A stretch of 14,383 nt of DNA from NCBI GenBank assembly GCA_031273705.1, contig JAISRJ010000057.1, forward strand, positions 1 to 14,383, written 5' to 3'. How positions within the stretch are numbered: position 1 is the stretch's first letter; each line of letters begins with the position of its first letter. The notes below the pieces were generated by a model that saw nothing but the letters and a program-made list of their open reading frames with translations, did not search any database and was not told the origin of the DNA. Shown here piece after piece: positions 6,693 to 12,724 of the stretch. Made by a program: the position numbers and the translations under genes. The DNA is from Clostridiales bacterium. Lineage in GTDB: Bacteria; Bacillota; Clostridia; Lachnospirales; WQUN01.

Positions 6693-6776
6693 TGTTGAAA
6701 TTCCAGTTAAAATCCCTATTAAAACTCCCGTTAAAATACCATTTAAAAAATCCAAAGAAAGGAGCAAAGAAAGGTG
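6693..6776. repeat. two neighbouring 12-bp tandem repeats in the peptidase leader
   Basis: Four degenerate 12-bp units read on the minus strand as GGxxTTTTAAxx-like sequences: 6693-6704, 6705-6716, 6717-6728 and 6729-6740. A second, separate 12-bp duplication, CAAAGAAAGGAG then CAAAGAAAGGTG on the plus strand, occupies 6753-6776. They lie between the candidate promoter at about 6791 and the lipoprotein start. In one minus frame they read as a hydrophobic repeat (NGILTGVLIGILTG), but no ribosome site supports translation. Confidence 0.65.
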
Positions 6777-6790
6777 ATTAATTGTCGTTA

Positions 6791-6799
6791 AGTATACCA
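6791..6799 (-). promoter_or_regulatory. candidate extended -10 promoter of the peptidase operon
   Basis: Minus-strand TGGTATACT gives an extended -10 (TGN followed by TATACT, 5/6). No good -35 lies 17 nt upstream. Transcription from here would carry a leader of about 165 nt containing the 12-bp repeats. It lies just downstream of the prs terminator, as expected for a new transcript. Confidence 0.45.
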
Positions 6800-6835
6800 T
6801 AACACTATTCATGGCGTAAAGGTGCATTTCATAAG

Positions 6836-6878
6836 AAAAAAATAAAATCCGCGTCGATTAGAAAGAATATCGTCGCGG
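6836..6878 (-). terminator. intrinsic terminator of prs
   Basis: In minus-strand RNA CCGCG-A-CGAT (6869-6878) pairs with ATCG-A-CGCGG (6849-6858) around a 10-nt loop with one A-A mismatch, followed by ATTTTATTTTTTT (6836-6848). It is a strong, canonical terminator about 70 nt past the prs stop. Confidence 0.88.
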
Positions 6879-6945
6879 AATTAACAAATTTTTCCCACCA
6901 AAGAATATGATATTGTACTATTCGGCGGAAGGATGCTGCATCTGC

Positions 6946-7899
6946 TTACTCAAAAAGGGTCGATATAGAAATACCGTCATGAATACGGGTAATCGCGCTG
7001 GCGAAAATATCGGCGACGCCGATTATTTTTATTTTGTCAATTTTTTTGCCTGGATCAAGCGGCACGGTACCTAAAATGAGCATTTCATCAATAGCGGAAT
7101 CTTGAATACGCTCGATTGCCGGATCGGAAAGGATTGCGTGAGTACACGCGGCGTAAATTTGGGTAGCGCCTTTCTCTTTAAGGATATTGGCGGCATTTGT
7201 GATAGAACCGCCTGTATCGACCATATCGTCCAGCAGGATGACGCGCTTGCCTTCAACCTGACCGATAATGTTGATAATTTCGGATACATTAGCTTTGGGA
7301 CGCCGCTTATCGACTATGGCAAGCGGTATATCCAAACGATTGGCGAGCTTTCGCGCGCGCGCGACACTACCCAGATCCGGCGACACGACAATTACATCAT
7401 TAAAATCAGAAATAAGTTCGTCATAATATTGGGTAAAAATGCCGATACCTCGCAAGTGATCAACGGGGATGTTAAAGAAGCCCTGTATTTGGTCGCAGTG
7501 CAGATCCATAGTCAGAACGCGCTGCGCGCCGGCAGTAGCTATTAAATTAGCGACCAGCCTGGCAGTAATGGGTTCGCGCGATCTTGCTTTGCGATCCTGC
7601 CTGGCGTAGCCGTAATAGGGAATAACAGCGGTTATGCGCCCGGCGGAAGCCCGCGACATAGCGTCTGTCATTATCAGGAGTTCCATAAGATTTTCATTGA
7701 CAGGAGGGCAGGTAGGCTGAACAATAAACACATCCGCACCACGAACTGTTTCATCAATCTTCATAGAAATTTCTCCGTCGGAGAAGCGGCCTACCTCCGA
7801 AGTGCCCAGTAAAACACCCAATCTTTTGGCAATTTGTTTTGCGAGCAGCGGATGGGCGTTACAGGTAAAAATCTTTATGTCTCCAGGATATGTATTCAA
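6946..7899 (-). CDS. prs: ribose-phosphate pyrophosphokinase (PRPP synthetase)
   Basis: Cytoplasmic enzyme that makes 5-phosphoribosyl-1-pyrophosphate from ribose 5-phosphate and ATP, feeding purine, pyrimidine, NAD, His and Trp synthesis. Its 317 residues match the usual class I length. Visible motifs: YYGYARQDRKARSREP (95-110, ATP site and flexible loop), MDLHCDQIQGFF (131-142, with H134), KRRPK (198-202) and the PRPP-binding loop VILLDDMVDTGGSI (220-233). The start is TTG at 7897-7899 with GGGGGA about 7 nt upstream; no better start is near. It has its own promoter (7932-7960) and a strong terminator, so it can be expressed on its own despite following the coaD-region genes. Confidence 0.98.
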   Translation of the reverse strand: MNTYPGDIKIFTCNAHPLLAKQIAKRLGVLLGTSEVGRFSDGEISMKIDETVRGADVFIVQPTCPPVNENLMELLIMTDAMSRASAGRITAVIPYYGYARQDRKARSREPITARLVANLIATAGAQRVLTMDLHCDQIQGFFNIPVDHLRGIGIFTQYYDELISDFNDVIVVSPDLGSVARARKLANRLDIPLAIVDKRRPKANVSEIINIIGQVEGKRVILLDDMVDTGGSITNAANILKEKGATQIYAACTHAILSDPAIERIQDSAIDEMLILGTVPLDPGKKIDKIKIIGVADIFASAITRIHDGISISTLFE

Positions 7900-7931
7900 A
7901 ACAAAATCCCCCTAATATTGAAGATGTTTCT

Positions 7932-7960
7932 ATTGTAGAATATTTGACAAAGGATTTCAA
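7932..7960 (-). promoter_or_regulatory. prs promoter
   Basis: Minus-strand TTGAAA (7955-7960, 5/6), a 17-nt spacer and TACAAT (7932-7937, 5/6), with a predicted leader of about 25 nt. This is among the best promoter matches in the window. Two copies of a 9-bp direct repeat (AAAATCCTG at 7965-7973 and 7974-7982, plus strand) lie just upstream of the -35. Confidence 0.7.
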
Positions 7961-8041
7961 GCCCAAAATCCTGAAAATCCTGAAAATAGAAAAAGGATGC
8001 TCACAATCAGATAATTGATCGCCGCCGGCGGAATCGCCGCA

Positions 8042-8147
8042 CCCCTTCACAAGGCGCTTATTGGCATATCGGCGTATTGCGAGGCATCGCCCACCACACA
8101 ATTGCCGCCGCAATAATATATACTCAGATTTGCGCCGTGAGAAGGGG
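8042..8147. other. long inverted-repeat element between the coiled-coil gene and prs
   Basis: A 15-bp inverted repeat (8042-8056 and 8133-8147; 13 of 15 positions pair) encloses about 76 nt that contain a second inverted repeat, TATTGCG with CGCAATA (minus strand), and GC-rich GGC/GCC runs. A further small GC-rich hairpin (GGCG-ATTC-CGCC) lies at about 8026-8038. It sits upstream of the prs promoter and just after the coiled-coil gene, so it belongs to the 3' end of that transcript, to a separate small RNA, or to a palindromic repeat element. No ORF here looks real. Confidence 0.45.
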
Positions 8148-8176
8148 CTTACGCGAAACATGCGCCCACGGTGGCT

Positions 8177-8683
8177 TTAGCTTTTGCCTCCGCGGAGTTC
8201 TTGTCGATTAGAATACAATACCTCTATGGTCTGCGCGAAATGCAAAGCCATATGCTGATGCTGCTCATCCACTTGCTCTTGTACATCCTTAATAATCTGC
8301 TCTGTCTTCGCTAAAATCTCATCGGCGTAATCCATCGCGTTAAGTCGCATATCCCGCGCCTTTTTATTAGTCTCATCTATTACTTCCGCCGCCTGCTCGG
8401 TGGCGCATTTGTATATCTCATGGCTGCTAGTCATTTGTTTCGCAGTATTTTCAGCCTCTTTCACAATAGTGGCTGATTTAACTTTTGAATCATTAATGAT
8501 CTTGTCGTGTTCCTCAATAATCCGTTGAGCCTGCCGAATTTCATTAGGCAAGTTAAGCCGAATATCCCGAATAATATCAAATATCCTCTCTTTATCAACA
8601 GATATACGATTGGAAAATGGCATAGACTTACTATTGTCCAGCAAATCCTCCAGCATATCCAAATAATCTAGCAACGATTCCAT
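8177..8683 (-). CDS. DivIVA-like coiled-coil protein of the coaD region
   Basis: 168 residues, almost wholly helical and charged, with heptad-like spacing through about 45-150 (for example EAENTAKQMTSS and EQAAEVIDETNKKARDMR). It has no signal peptide or membrane segment. Proteins of this size and composition, loosely described as DivIVA-like or ATPase-subunit-like, are common next to coaD in Clostridia; the function is not established. The ATG at 8683 was chosen because AGAGGTG precedes it at about 6-7 nt; the GTG three codons upstream (8692) lies inside that ribosome site. It follows coaD by about 100 nt containing a good promoter, so it can be expressed separately. Confidence 0.8.
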   Translation of the reverse strand: MESLLDYLDMLEDLLDNSKSMPFSNRISVDKERIFDIIRDIRLNLPNEIRQAQRIIEEHDKIINDSKVKSATIVKEAENTAKQMTSSHEIYKCATEQAAEVIDETNKKARDMRLNAMDYADEILAKTEQIIKDVQEQVDEQHQHMALHFAQTIEVLYSNRQELRGGKS

Positions 8684-8753
8684 ACCAAACACCTCTCACG
8701 CTTCTTCAAATCTTAAGGCAACGCAGGCTACTGTGTAACGCGCGTTTCATTTC

Positions 8754-8782
8754 ATTATAATAAAAATAATTATGTCATACAA
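8754..8782 (-). promoter_or_regulatory. candidate promoter of the coiled-coil gene
   Basis: Minus-strand TTGTAT (8777-8782), a 17-nt spacer and a perfect TATAAT (8754-8759), within the coaD-to-coiled-coil gap. The -35 is weak (3/6). Predicted leader about 65 nt. Confidence 0.5.
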
Positions 8783-8783
8783 A

Positions 8784-9272
8784 TCATATTGTAGCAAGCT
8801 TTTCTCTCAGATCATTTCTGACGCGACGGGGAATCATCCAATCCGCGTCGCCGCCCAATGTCGCTATAAGCCGCACGGCGGACGAACTTACAATAAAATA
8901 CTTCTCATCCGTTGGAATAAAAACAGTCTCGATATCCCCCAACCTGCGATTATGCAAAGCCATTTCCATCTCATAATTAAAATCCACAGTGTTTCGCACT
9001 CCGCGAATTATAAACATAGCATGTTTCTTTTTCGCGTATTCGCTAATTAATCCGCTAAATCTATCTACTTCTATATTATCTATGTCAGAAACAATCTCTT
9101 TTATCTGCGAGATTCGTTCGTCAAAACTAAACAGAGTTTTTTTTTGCGCGCAGTAATCATCGGCGACGGCCATAATCAATCGCTCATCAACCCACAAAGC
9201 GCGAAATCTACGTATTTTATCCAAATGTCCGTTCGTAATCGGATCGAATGACCCGGAAAAAATCGCGCTCAT
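8784..9272 (-). CDS. coaD: phosphopantetheine adenylyltransferase
   Basis: Catalyses the fourth step of coenzyme A synthesis, joining ATP and 4'-phosphopantetheine to give dephospho-CoA. Its 162 residues are the usual length. The nucleotidyltransferase motif GSFDPITNGHLD (7-18) contains the T-x-G-H signature (13-16); RGVR (90-93) and the C-terminal SSSAVR (129-134) complete the site. The common ISSS(T/R)VRE motif here reads VSSSAVRLIA, with Leu in place of the usual Lys/Glu. The ATG lies 4 nt after the rsmD stop, and the end of rsmD (AAGAGAG) supplies the ribosome site, so the two genes are coupled. rsmD-coaD adjacency is a long-known conserved order. Confidence 0.97.
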   Translation of the reverse strand: MSAIFSGSFDPITNGHLDKIRRFRALWVDERLIMAVADDYCAQKKTLFSFDERISQIKEIVSDIDNIEVDRFSGLISEYAKKKHAMFIIRGVRNTVDFNYEMEMALHNRRLGDIETVFIPTDEKYFIVSSSAVRLIATLGGDADWMIPRRVRNDLREKLATI

Positions 9273-9276
9273 TATA

Positions 9277-9807
9277 TCACTCTCTTTCTAAGAATAAAAA
9301 GGCCGCCGCACCATATTTTCGAGTATTATACAATTTAAAGCCAGGAATACAAATATATTCTTTAGACGAAACCTCAGCGACCATCAGTCCGGATTGCTTT
9401 AGCAAATCATATTCAAGTATTATTTTCGCCGCCAAGGGCACAAGGCCGCAATTATATGGCGGATCCATAAATATTATATCAAATTGCTCATTTTTTAGCC
9501 TGCGTAGCGCGGTTATGTAATCCGCGGAAATTACTTTCGCCAAGTTTTCAAACCTAGTGAGTTTTAAATTCTTCTTAATTAAGTCGGCGCTTAACACATC
9601 CGCAAATACCGCTCGCGACGCGCCCCTGCTTAAAGCTTCTATTCCGATTGCGCCGGTTCCGCTGAACAAATCCAAAAATTTGGTGCCGTTAATATCTGAT
9701 AGAATATTAAACAAATTTTCCTTAGCTCTATCCGCTGTCGGGCGAATGGCGTCGCTGTCCGGCGAAATAAGCTTACGACCCTTAACAGAGCCGGCAATCA
9801 CACGCAT
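9277..9807 (-). CDS. rsmD: 16S rRNA (guanine(966)-N(2))-methyltransferase
   Basis: SAM-dependent enzyme that modifies G966 of 16S rRNA in the 30S subunit. Its 176 residues match the family. Seen: N-terminal MRVIAGSVKGRKL, the RPTADRAKENLFN segment (22-34), SAM motif I DLFSGTGAIGIEALSRGA (46-63) and the catalytic DPPY (115-118). The ATG is preceded by AAGGGAG at about 7 nt, with an extended -10 promoter just upstream. It is the first gene of rsmD-coaD and is divergent from the infC operon. Confidence 0.97.
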   Translation of the reverse strand: MRVIAGSVKGRKLISPDSDAIRPTADRAKENLFNILSDINGTKFLDLFSGTGAIGIEALSRGASRAVFADVLSADLIKKNLKLTRFENLAKVISADYITALRRLKNEQFDIIFMDPPYNCGLVPLAAKIILEYDLLKQSGLMVAEVSSKEYICIPGFKLYNTRKYGAAAFLFLERE

Positions 9808-9827
9808 TAGCTGACTCCCTTACAGTG

Positions 9828-9836
9828 ATTGTAACA
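9828..9836 (-). promoter_or_regulatory. candidate extended -10 promoter of rsmD
   Basis: Minus-strand TGTTACAAT (TGN followed by TACAAT, 5/6). No recognisable -35 is present. Predicted leader only about 14 nt, just enough to contain the ribosome site. Confidence 0.45.
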
Positions 9837-10013
9837 CGATTGTCCTTTTTTTACCGTACGCGCCGTAAAGCCCCGCGCTTTAGGGCTAATCTTGACCCCA
9901 AGTACTGATCGATATACCAGCGTCCAGAGAAATCGCTTTCATCAGATTTTGGCGCGGGAGACTCCCGCCTTAAATGCCGTCAGGCATTGGCGGTGTGTTG
10001 TTGACTATTTTGC
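9837..10013. other. divergent intergenic region with GC-rich hairpins
   Basis: No gene is seen between the rsmD and infC promoters. It holds GC-rich inverted repeats: TAAAGC/GCTTTA around CCCC at about 9866-9882; GCGGGAG with CTCCCGC around 9954-9968; and a compound hairpin AATGCC-GTCA-GGCATT (9973-9988) flanked by CCGCC (9966-9970) and GGCGG (9989-9993). The last two share CCGCC, so they are alternatives. No U-tract follows on either strand, so they are more like palindromic repeat elements than terminators. CCCGCGCTTTA occurs at 9872-9882 and again at 10072-10082. Confidence 0.5.
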
Positions 10014-10042
10014 TTGACAAGAAATTAGAATAGTATTAAACT
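10014..10042 (+). promoter_or_regulatory. infC operon promoter
   Basis: Perfect -35 TTGACA (10014-10019), a 17-nt spacer and TAAACT (10037-10042, 4/6). A start near 10049 would give a leader of about 260 nt before infC, which fits an attenuated ribosomal-protein operon. An overlapping second -35-like TTGACT lies at 10001-10006. Confidence 0.65.
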
Positions 10043-10049
10043 ATTATCA

Positions 10050-10262
10050 TAAGCAGAAGCGTACCTTCTCACCCGCGCTTTACGGTTTAGGGTTTCTTTT
10101 ATCATAGACAGCTTACCACAATAAATGCGTTTGTATAGGTGTTATACTCGGTTGCGAGTATGTAGACGATAGACGAATTTATCTTAGCGAAGCGAATTTT
10201 CTTAGATAAGAGACATGGTACGCCCGATCGCTTTTGCGTTTTCGGGCTTTTTATCTTTATTT
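10050..10262 (+). promoter_or_regulatory. L20-type autoregulatory leader of infC-rpmI-rplT
   Basis: A long untranslated leader directly before infC, ending in an intrinsic terminator. Seen in order: AGAAG/CTTCT (10055-10069), a perfect 7-bp hairpin ATACTCG-GTTG-CGAGTAT (10144-10161), TTATCT/AGATAA (10179-10209), then the terminator. In Firmicutes the leader of this operon is known to bind ribosomal protein L20, which promotes premature termination when L20 is in excess; the gene order, leader length and terminator placement all match. I assign the class from context and layout and did not compare it with a covariance model. Confidence 0.7.
10222..10253 (+). terminator. attenuator terminator upstream of infC
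   Basis: GCCCGA (10222-10227) pairs with TCGGGC (10242-10247), with inner CGC/GCG pairing around a TTTT loop, followed by TTTTTATCTTT. It stands about 60 nt before the infC start with no gene before it in the transcript, so it must act as an attenuator. Confidence 0.85.
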
Positions 10263-10309
10263 TTTATTTTATAACTCTTAGAGTGCAAATTTTTGTGGAG
10301 GTGTGATTC

Positions 10310-10816
10310 ATTCAAGAGTTAATGATCAACGAAGAAATCCGCGACAAGGAAATTCGACTTATTGATTCGGACGGCACACAGTTGGGTATTATAAACGCGC
10401 GCGACGCCCAACATATTGCCGACGAGAAAAAACTCGATCTTGTCAAGATTTCACCGACGGCCAAACCGCCCGTCTGCAAGATTATGGATTATTCCAAGTT
10501 CAAATTCAATCAATCCAAGAAGGAGAAGGAAGCCCGTAAAAAACAGCGCACTGTTGATATTAAGGAACTGCGTTTGTCCCCCAATATCGATACACACGAT
10601 ATTCAAGTAAAGGTCAGAAAAGCCATCGAGTTTCTGGAATACGGTGACAAAGTTAAAATCACCATCCGTTTTCGGGGACGCGAACTGGGGCGCACCGACG
10701 TCGCTTACGGCATTTTACACGATTTCGCGCGGCAAGTCAACGAGGTGGGCGTGGTTGATAAACCCCCAAAAATGGAGGCTCGGGCTATGGCTATGTTTCT
10801 ATCGCCTAAGATGTAA
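10310..10816 (+). CDS. infC: translation initiation factor IF-3, probable AUU start
   Basis: Binds the 30S subunit, prevents premature 50S joining and checks start-codon pairing. With ATT at 10310-10312 the protein has 168 residues and begins MQELMINEEIRDKEIRLI; with the ATG at 10322 it has 164. ATT is preferred because GGAGGTG (10297-10303) ends with its GGAGG 8 nt upstream of it but 20 nt upstream of the ATG, and because IF-3 genes are known to use AUU for autoregulation. The N-domain (INEEIRDKEIRLIDSDGTQL), the basic linker (KKEKEARKKQR) and the C-domain (KELRLSPNIDTHD, KITIRFRGREL) are intact. First gene of infC-rpmI-rplT. thrS, often next to infC, is absent. The 77-nt gap to rpmI holds several short inverted repeats. 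Confidence 0.96.
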   Translation: MQELMINEEIRDKEIRLIDSDGTQLGIINARDAQHIADEKKLDLVKISPTAKPPVCKIMDYSKFKFNQSKKEKEARKKQRTVDIKELRLSPNIDTHDIQVKVRKAIEFLEYGDKVKITIRFRGRELGRTDVAYGILHDFARQVNEVGVVDKPPKMEARAMAMFLSPKM

Positions 10817-10893
10817 ACCCCTGCTTGTTGTAGGATTTTATAAAACCCAGCGCTTTGCGACGGGGTAAATAAAGATTTTATTGGAGGAATTTT

Positions 10894-11091
10894 ATGCCAA
10901 AGGTAAAGACAAAAAGAGCGGCGGCAAAACGCTTTAAAGTCACGGGCACAGGTAAATTTAAATATCCCAGAGCGAATAAAGTGCATTTCCTGACCAAAAA
11001 GAGTCCCAAGCGAAAAATGGGTTTGCGTCGGCCGGGCATAGTTGATAAAACTAACATGAAGGCTGTGCGTGAGATGCTTCCATACGCGTAA
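10894..11091 (+). CDS. rpmI: 50S ribosomal protein bL35
   Basis: 65-residue basic protein of the large subunit. It has the family opening [20 protein letters not shown], the central [11 protein letters not shown] and a C-terminal [19 protein letters not shown] lies about 7 nt upstream of the ATG. It is the middle gene of the infC operon and likely co-regulated by the L20-type leader. Confidence 0.97.
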   Translation: MPKVKTKRAAAKRFKVTGTGKFKYPRANKVHFLTKKSPKRKMGLRRPGIVDKTNMKAVREMLPYA

Positions 11092-11096
11092 ATACT

Positions 11097-11119
11097 CCCC
11101 GGCGCTAAAGCGCGCGGGG
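11097..11119 (+). other. strong hairpin between rpmI and rplT
   Basis: CCCCG-GCGC (11097-11105) pairs with GCGC and CGGGG (11110-11119) around a TAAA loop, with one bulged G: nine GC pairs. Only TTCTTC follows, so it is not a good terminator. It may be a processing or stability element that adjusts rplT relative to rpmI, or a partial attenuator. Confidence 0.6.
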
Positions 11120-11149
11120 TTCTTCAATGGATTTTAAGGAGGATTTTTT

Positions 11150-11503
11150 ATGGCTAGGGTTAAAGGCGCTCTAAACGCCAGAAAGAAGCATAAAAAGGTA
11201 CTTAAATTAGCAAAGGGGTTTGTAGGAGCCAGAAGCAAGCAATACCGCATAGCAAAACAATCGGTTATGCGCGCTATGGCGGCGGCTTTTGTCGGTCGCA
11301 AGCAAACCAAACGCGAATATCGCCGTCTTTGGATAACCCGTATTAACGCCGCCGCGCGAATTAACGGTATTTCATACAGCCGTTTGATGAACGGTCTAAA
11401 GACCGCGGGTGTAAATATAAATCGCAAGATGTTAGCCGATATAGCCATTAATGACAGCAACGCGTTCAGTCAATTGGCGGAACGCGCTAAACAAACAAAA
11501 TAA
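11150..11503 (+). CDS. rplT: 50S ribosomal protein bL20
   Basis: 117-residue basic 23S rRNA-binding protein essential for early 50S assembly, and the expected repressor of its own operon through the leader upstream of infC. Family sequence is clear from the start ([24 protein letters not shown], shown here only by its opening [16 protein letters not shown]) to [28 protein letters not shown] lies about 7 nt upstream of the ATG. Last gene of the operon, followed at once by a terminator. Confidence 0.98.
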   Translation: MARVKGALNARKKHKKVLKLAKGFVGARSKQYRIAKQSVMRAMAAAFVGRKQTKREYRRLWITRINAAARINGISYSRLMNGLKTAGVNINRKMLADIAINDSNAFSQLAERAKQTK

Positions 11504-11530
11504 GCCTCGATTATTCGCGGCTTTTTTATT
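11503..11530 (+). terminator. terminator of the infC-rpmI-rplT operon
   Basis: AGCC-T-CG with CG-C-GGCT (11503-11522) around a 6-nt loop, followed by TTTTTTATT. It starts at the last base of the rplT stop codon. Confidence 0.8.
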
Positions 11531-11534
11531 TGTT

Positions 11535-11586
11535 TATAGCGGTTTTATCTCGCTTTCTTTTTTCGTTCACTTATGAAACGGCTATA
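11535..11586. other. imperfect inverted repeat before the deacetylase promoter
   Basis: TATAGCGGTTTTAT (11535-11548) and ATGAAACGGCTATA (11573-11586) pair at 12 of 14 positions across a 24-nt loop. The right arm ends exactly where the tandem repeat at 11587 begins. It could be a regulator site or a secondary transcript end. Confidence 0.4.
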
Positions 11587-11648
11587 GAGCATTCTAAAAA
11601 CAGAGCATTTTAAAACAAGAGCATTTTAAAACAGAGCATTTTAAAACT
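11587..11648 (+). repeat. 15-16-bp AT-rich tandem repeat, 4 copies
   Basis: Units of the form GAGCATTTTAAAACA at 11587-11602 and 11603-11618 (16 bp) and 11619-11633 and 11634-11648 (15 bp). The last copy ends 1 nt before the -35 hexamer of the deacetylase promoter. The copies are nearly identical, so the expansion is recent or maintained. No spacers, so not a CRISPR. Confidence 0.88.
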
Positions 11649-11649
11649 G

Positions 11650-11678
11650 CTGACAAATTATTTTAAATATGGTAGAAT
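11650..11678 (+). promoter_or_regulatory. promoter of the polysaccharide deacetylase gene
   Basis: CTGACA (11650-11655, 5/6), a 17-nt spacer and TAGAAT (11673-11678, 5/6), with a predicted leader of about 25 nt. Position directly after a terminator and before the gene supports it. Confidence 0.7.
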
Positions 11679-11710
11679 ATATCATTATATGATTTTGTCG
11701 GGGGTTTTGT

Positions 11711-12544
11711 ATGCGCTTGTATTTTAAGAACAGATTTGTCCGGAATAGAGTTATTATCAGTCGTATTCTTGTCTTGGTTATGTTGCTGGTTTTTGTGATT
11801 TCCGGAGCGCCCGTTTATTCCAGCGAAAACAAATTAGCCATCTTGGTCTACCATCATATTCTGCCCAGCGGTATAAACAAAAACTTTAAAGAAAATGGCA
11901 TAGTTATCTCTCTCGAACTTTTTGAATCGCATATGAAATATCTCCACGACAACGGCTATCACACAGTAACCTCTTCCGAACTTCGCGACTTCGTTTTTAA
12001 CTCCAAGTCCCTTCCCCAAAAAAGTGTAATGATTCATTTTGACGACGGTTATTTAAGCAACTACATATACGCGTACCCTATTCTTAAAAAATACGGGTTT
12101 ACCGCGACTTTATTCGCAATTACGGGGATAATTCAAACTAAAGGGCAAACATTTAACCCCGACGAATTAGACATGATGAGTTGGATGCAAATTGCGGCCA
12201 GCATGGATGTTTTTGAGATAGCCTCTCACACAAACAATTTACATAATCCGGACAATAATAACAAAACCGCCCTGATGACGGCTTCTATCGAAACCGCGAA
12301 AGCGGACATTTCTTTGAGTCTAAAACGCGTCCCGAATGATAAAGTTTTCGCGTATCCCATGGGGCAAAACAATCAGGAAATCGTTGACATGCTTAAAAAC
12401 TTGGGTGTAGATATGGCGTTTACAGTAAATTGCGGCTATGTAACACCCGGATGCGACCCTATGCGGATAAAACGTATTACGATATATAGGGATTTTAACG
12501 TTAGTCTACTAGAGAAGATTGTAACATGCAAATACAAATATTAA
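11711..12544 (+). CDS. polysaccharide deacetylase (NodB/CE4 family), exported
   Basis: 277 residues. A basic start and hydrophobic segment at about 14-36 (IISRILVLVMLLVFVISG) indicate a signal peptide or anchor, so the enzyme acts at the cell surface. The CE4 motifs are present: HFDDGY (109-114, catalytic base D111 and metal ligand D112), the metal-binding SHTNNLH (172-178, H173 and H178) and FAYPMG (213-218). LVYHHI (45-50) is typical of the peptidoglycan/xylan/chitin-deacetylase subgroup with an early YHxI. The substrate (peptidoglycan N-acetyl groups, or a surface polysaccharide) cannot be fixed from sequence. GGGGG lies about 6 nt before the ATG. A single-gene transcript from its own promoter, convergent with the polysaccharide genes to the right. 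Confidence 0.92.
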   Translation: MRLYFKNRFVRNRVIISRILVLVMLLVFVISGAPVYSSENKLAILVYHHILPSGINKNFKENGIVISLELFESHMKYLHDNGYHTVTSSELRDFVFNSKSLPQKSVMIHFDDGYLSNYIYAYPILKKYGFTATLFAITGIIQTKGQTFNPDELDMMSWMQIAASMDVFEIASHTNNLHNPDNNNKTALMTASIETAKADISLSLKRVPNDKVFAYPMGQNNQEIVDMLKNLGVDMAFTVNCGYVTPGCDPMRIKRITIYRDFNVSLLEKIVTCKYKY

Positions 12545-12585
12545 GTATCGTTTTTGTGGCATAATATCAGACAATGGTGAATTCC

Positions 12586-12687
12586 AGCGTACCTACGGGT
12601 ACGCTTCATCGGAACTTCCCTGCGCCTAAAAAATTGTTCTTATAAATAGCGCCATTAATGCGCCAAGCCTGCCCACGGCGGCAGGCT
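12586..12687. terminator. convergent intergenic region with two perfect hairpins
   Basis: The 180-bp gap between the convergent deacetylase and FAD-enzyme genes holds AGCGTACC-TACG-GGTACGCT (12586-12605), a perfect 8-bp stem with a tetraloop, and AGCCTGCC with GGCAGGCT (12666-12687), a perfect 8-bp stem with a 6-nt loop. A GCGC-flanked CATTAATG palindrome lies between them. Their place suggests bidirectional transcript ends, but U-tracts are poor, so rho-dependent or stability roles are possible. Confidence 0.45.
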
Positions 12688-12724
12688 CCAGCGCTGAATT
12701 TGCATTGTTATTTCGCGCGTAGTC

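Noticed and set aside
6564..6827. 87-codon minus-strand ORF with a hydrophobic repeat (GILTGVLIGILTG)
   Set aside because: No ribosome site; it overlaps the lipoprotein start in another frame, and the hydrophobic repeat comes from the 12-bp DNA units.
7859..8161. 100-codon minus-strand ORF before prs
   Set aside because: It has no ribosome site or family likeness and crosses the inverted-repeat element and the prs promoter.
10211..10262. T-box riboswitch before infC (TGGTAC at 10216-10221 near a terminator)
   Set aside because: The core TGGNACCGCG motif is not matched, Stem I motifs are missing, and the downstream gene is infC, not an aminoacyl-tRNA synthetase.
11587..11648. CRISPR array
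   Set aside because: Units are 15-16 bp, directly adjacent, with no unique spacers and no cas genes nearby.
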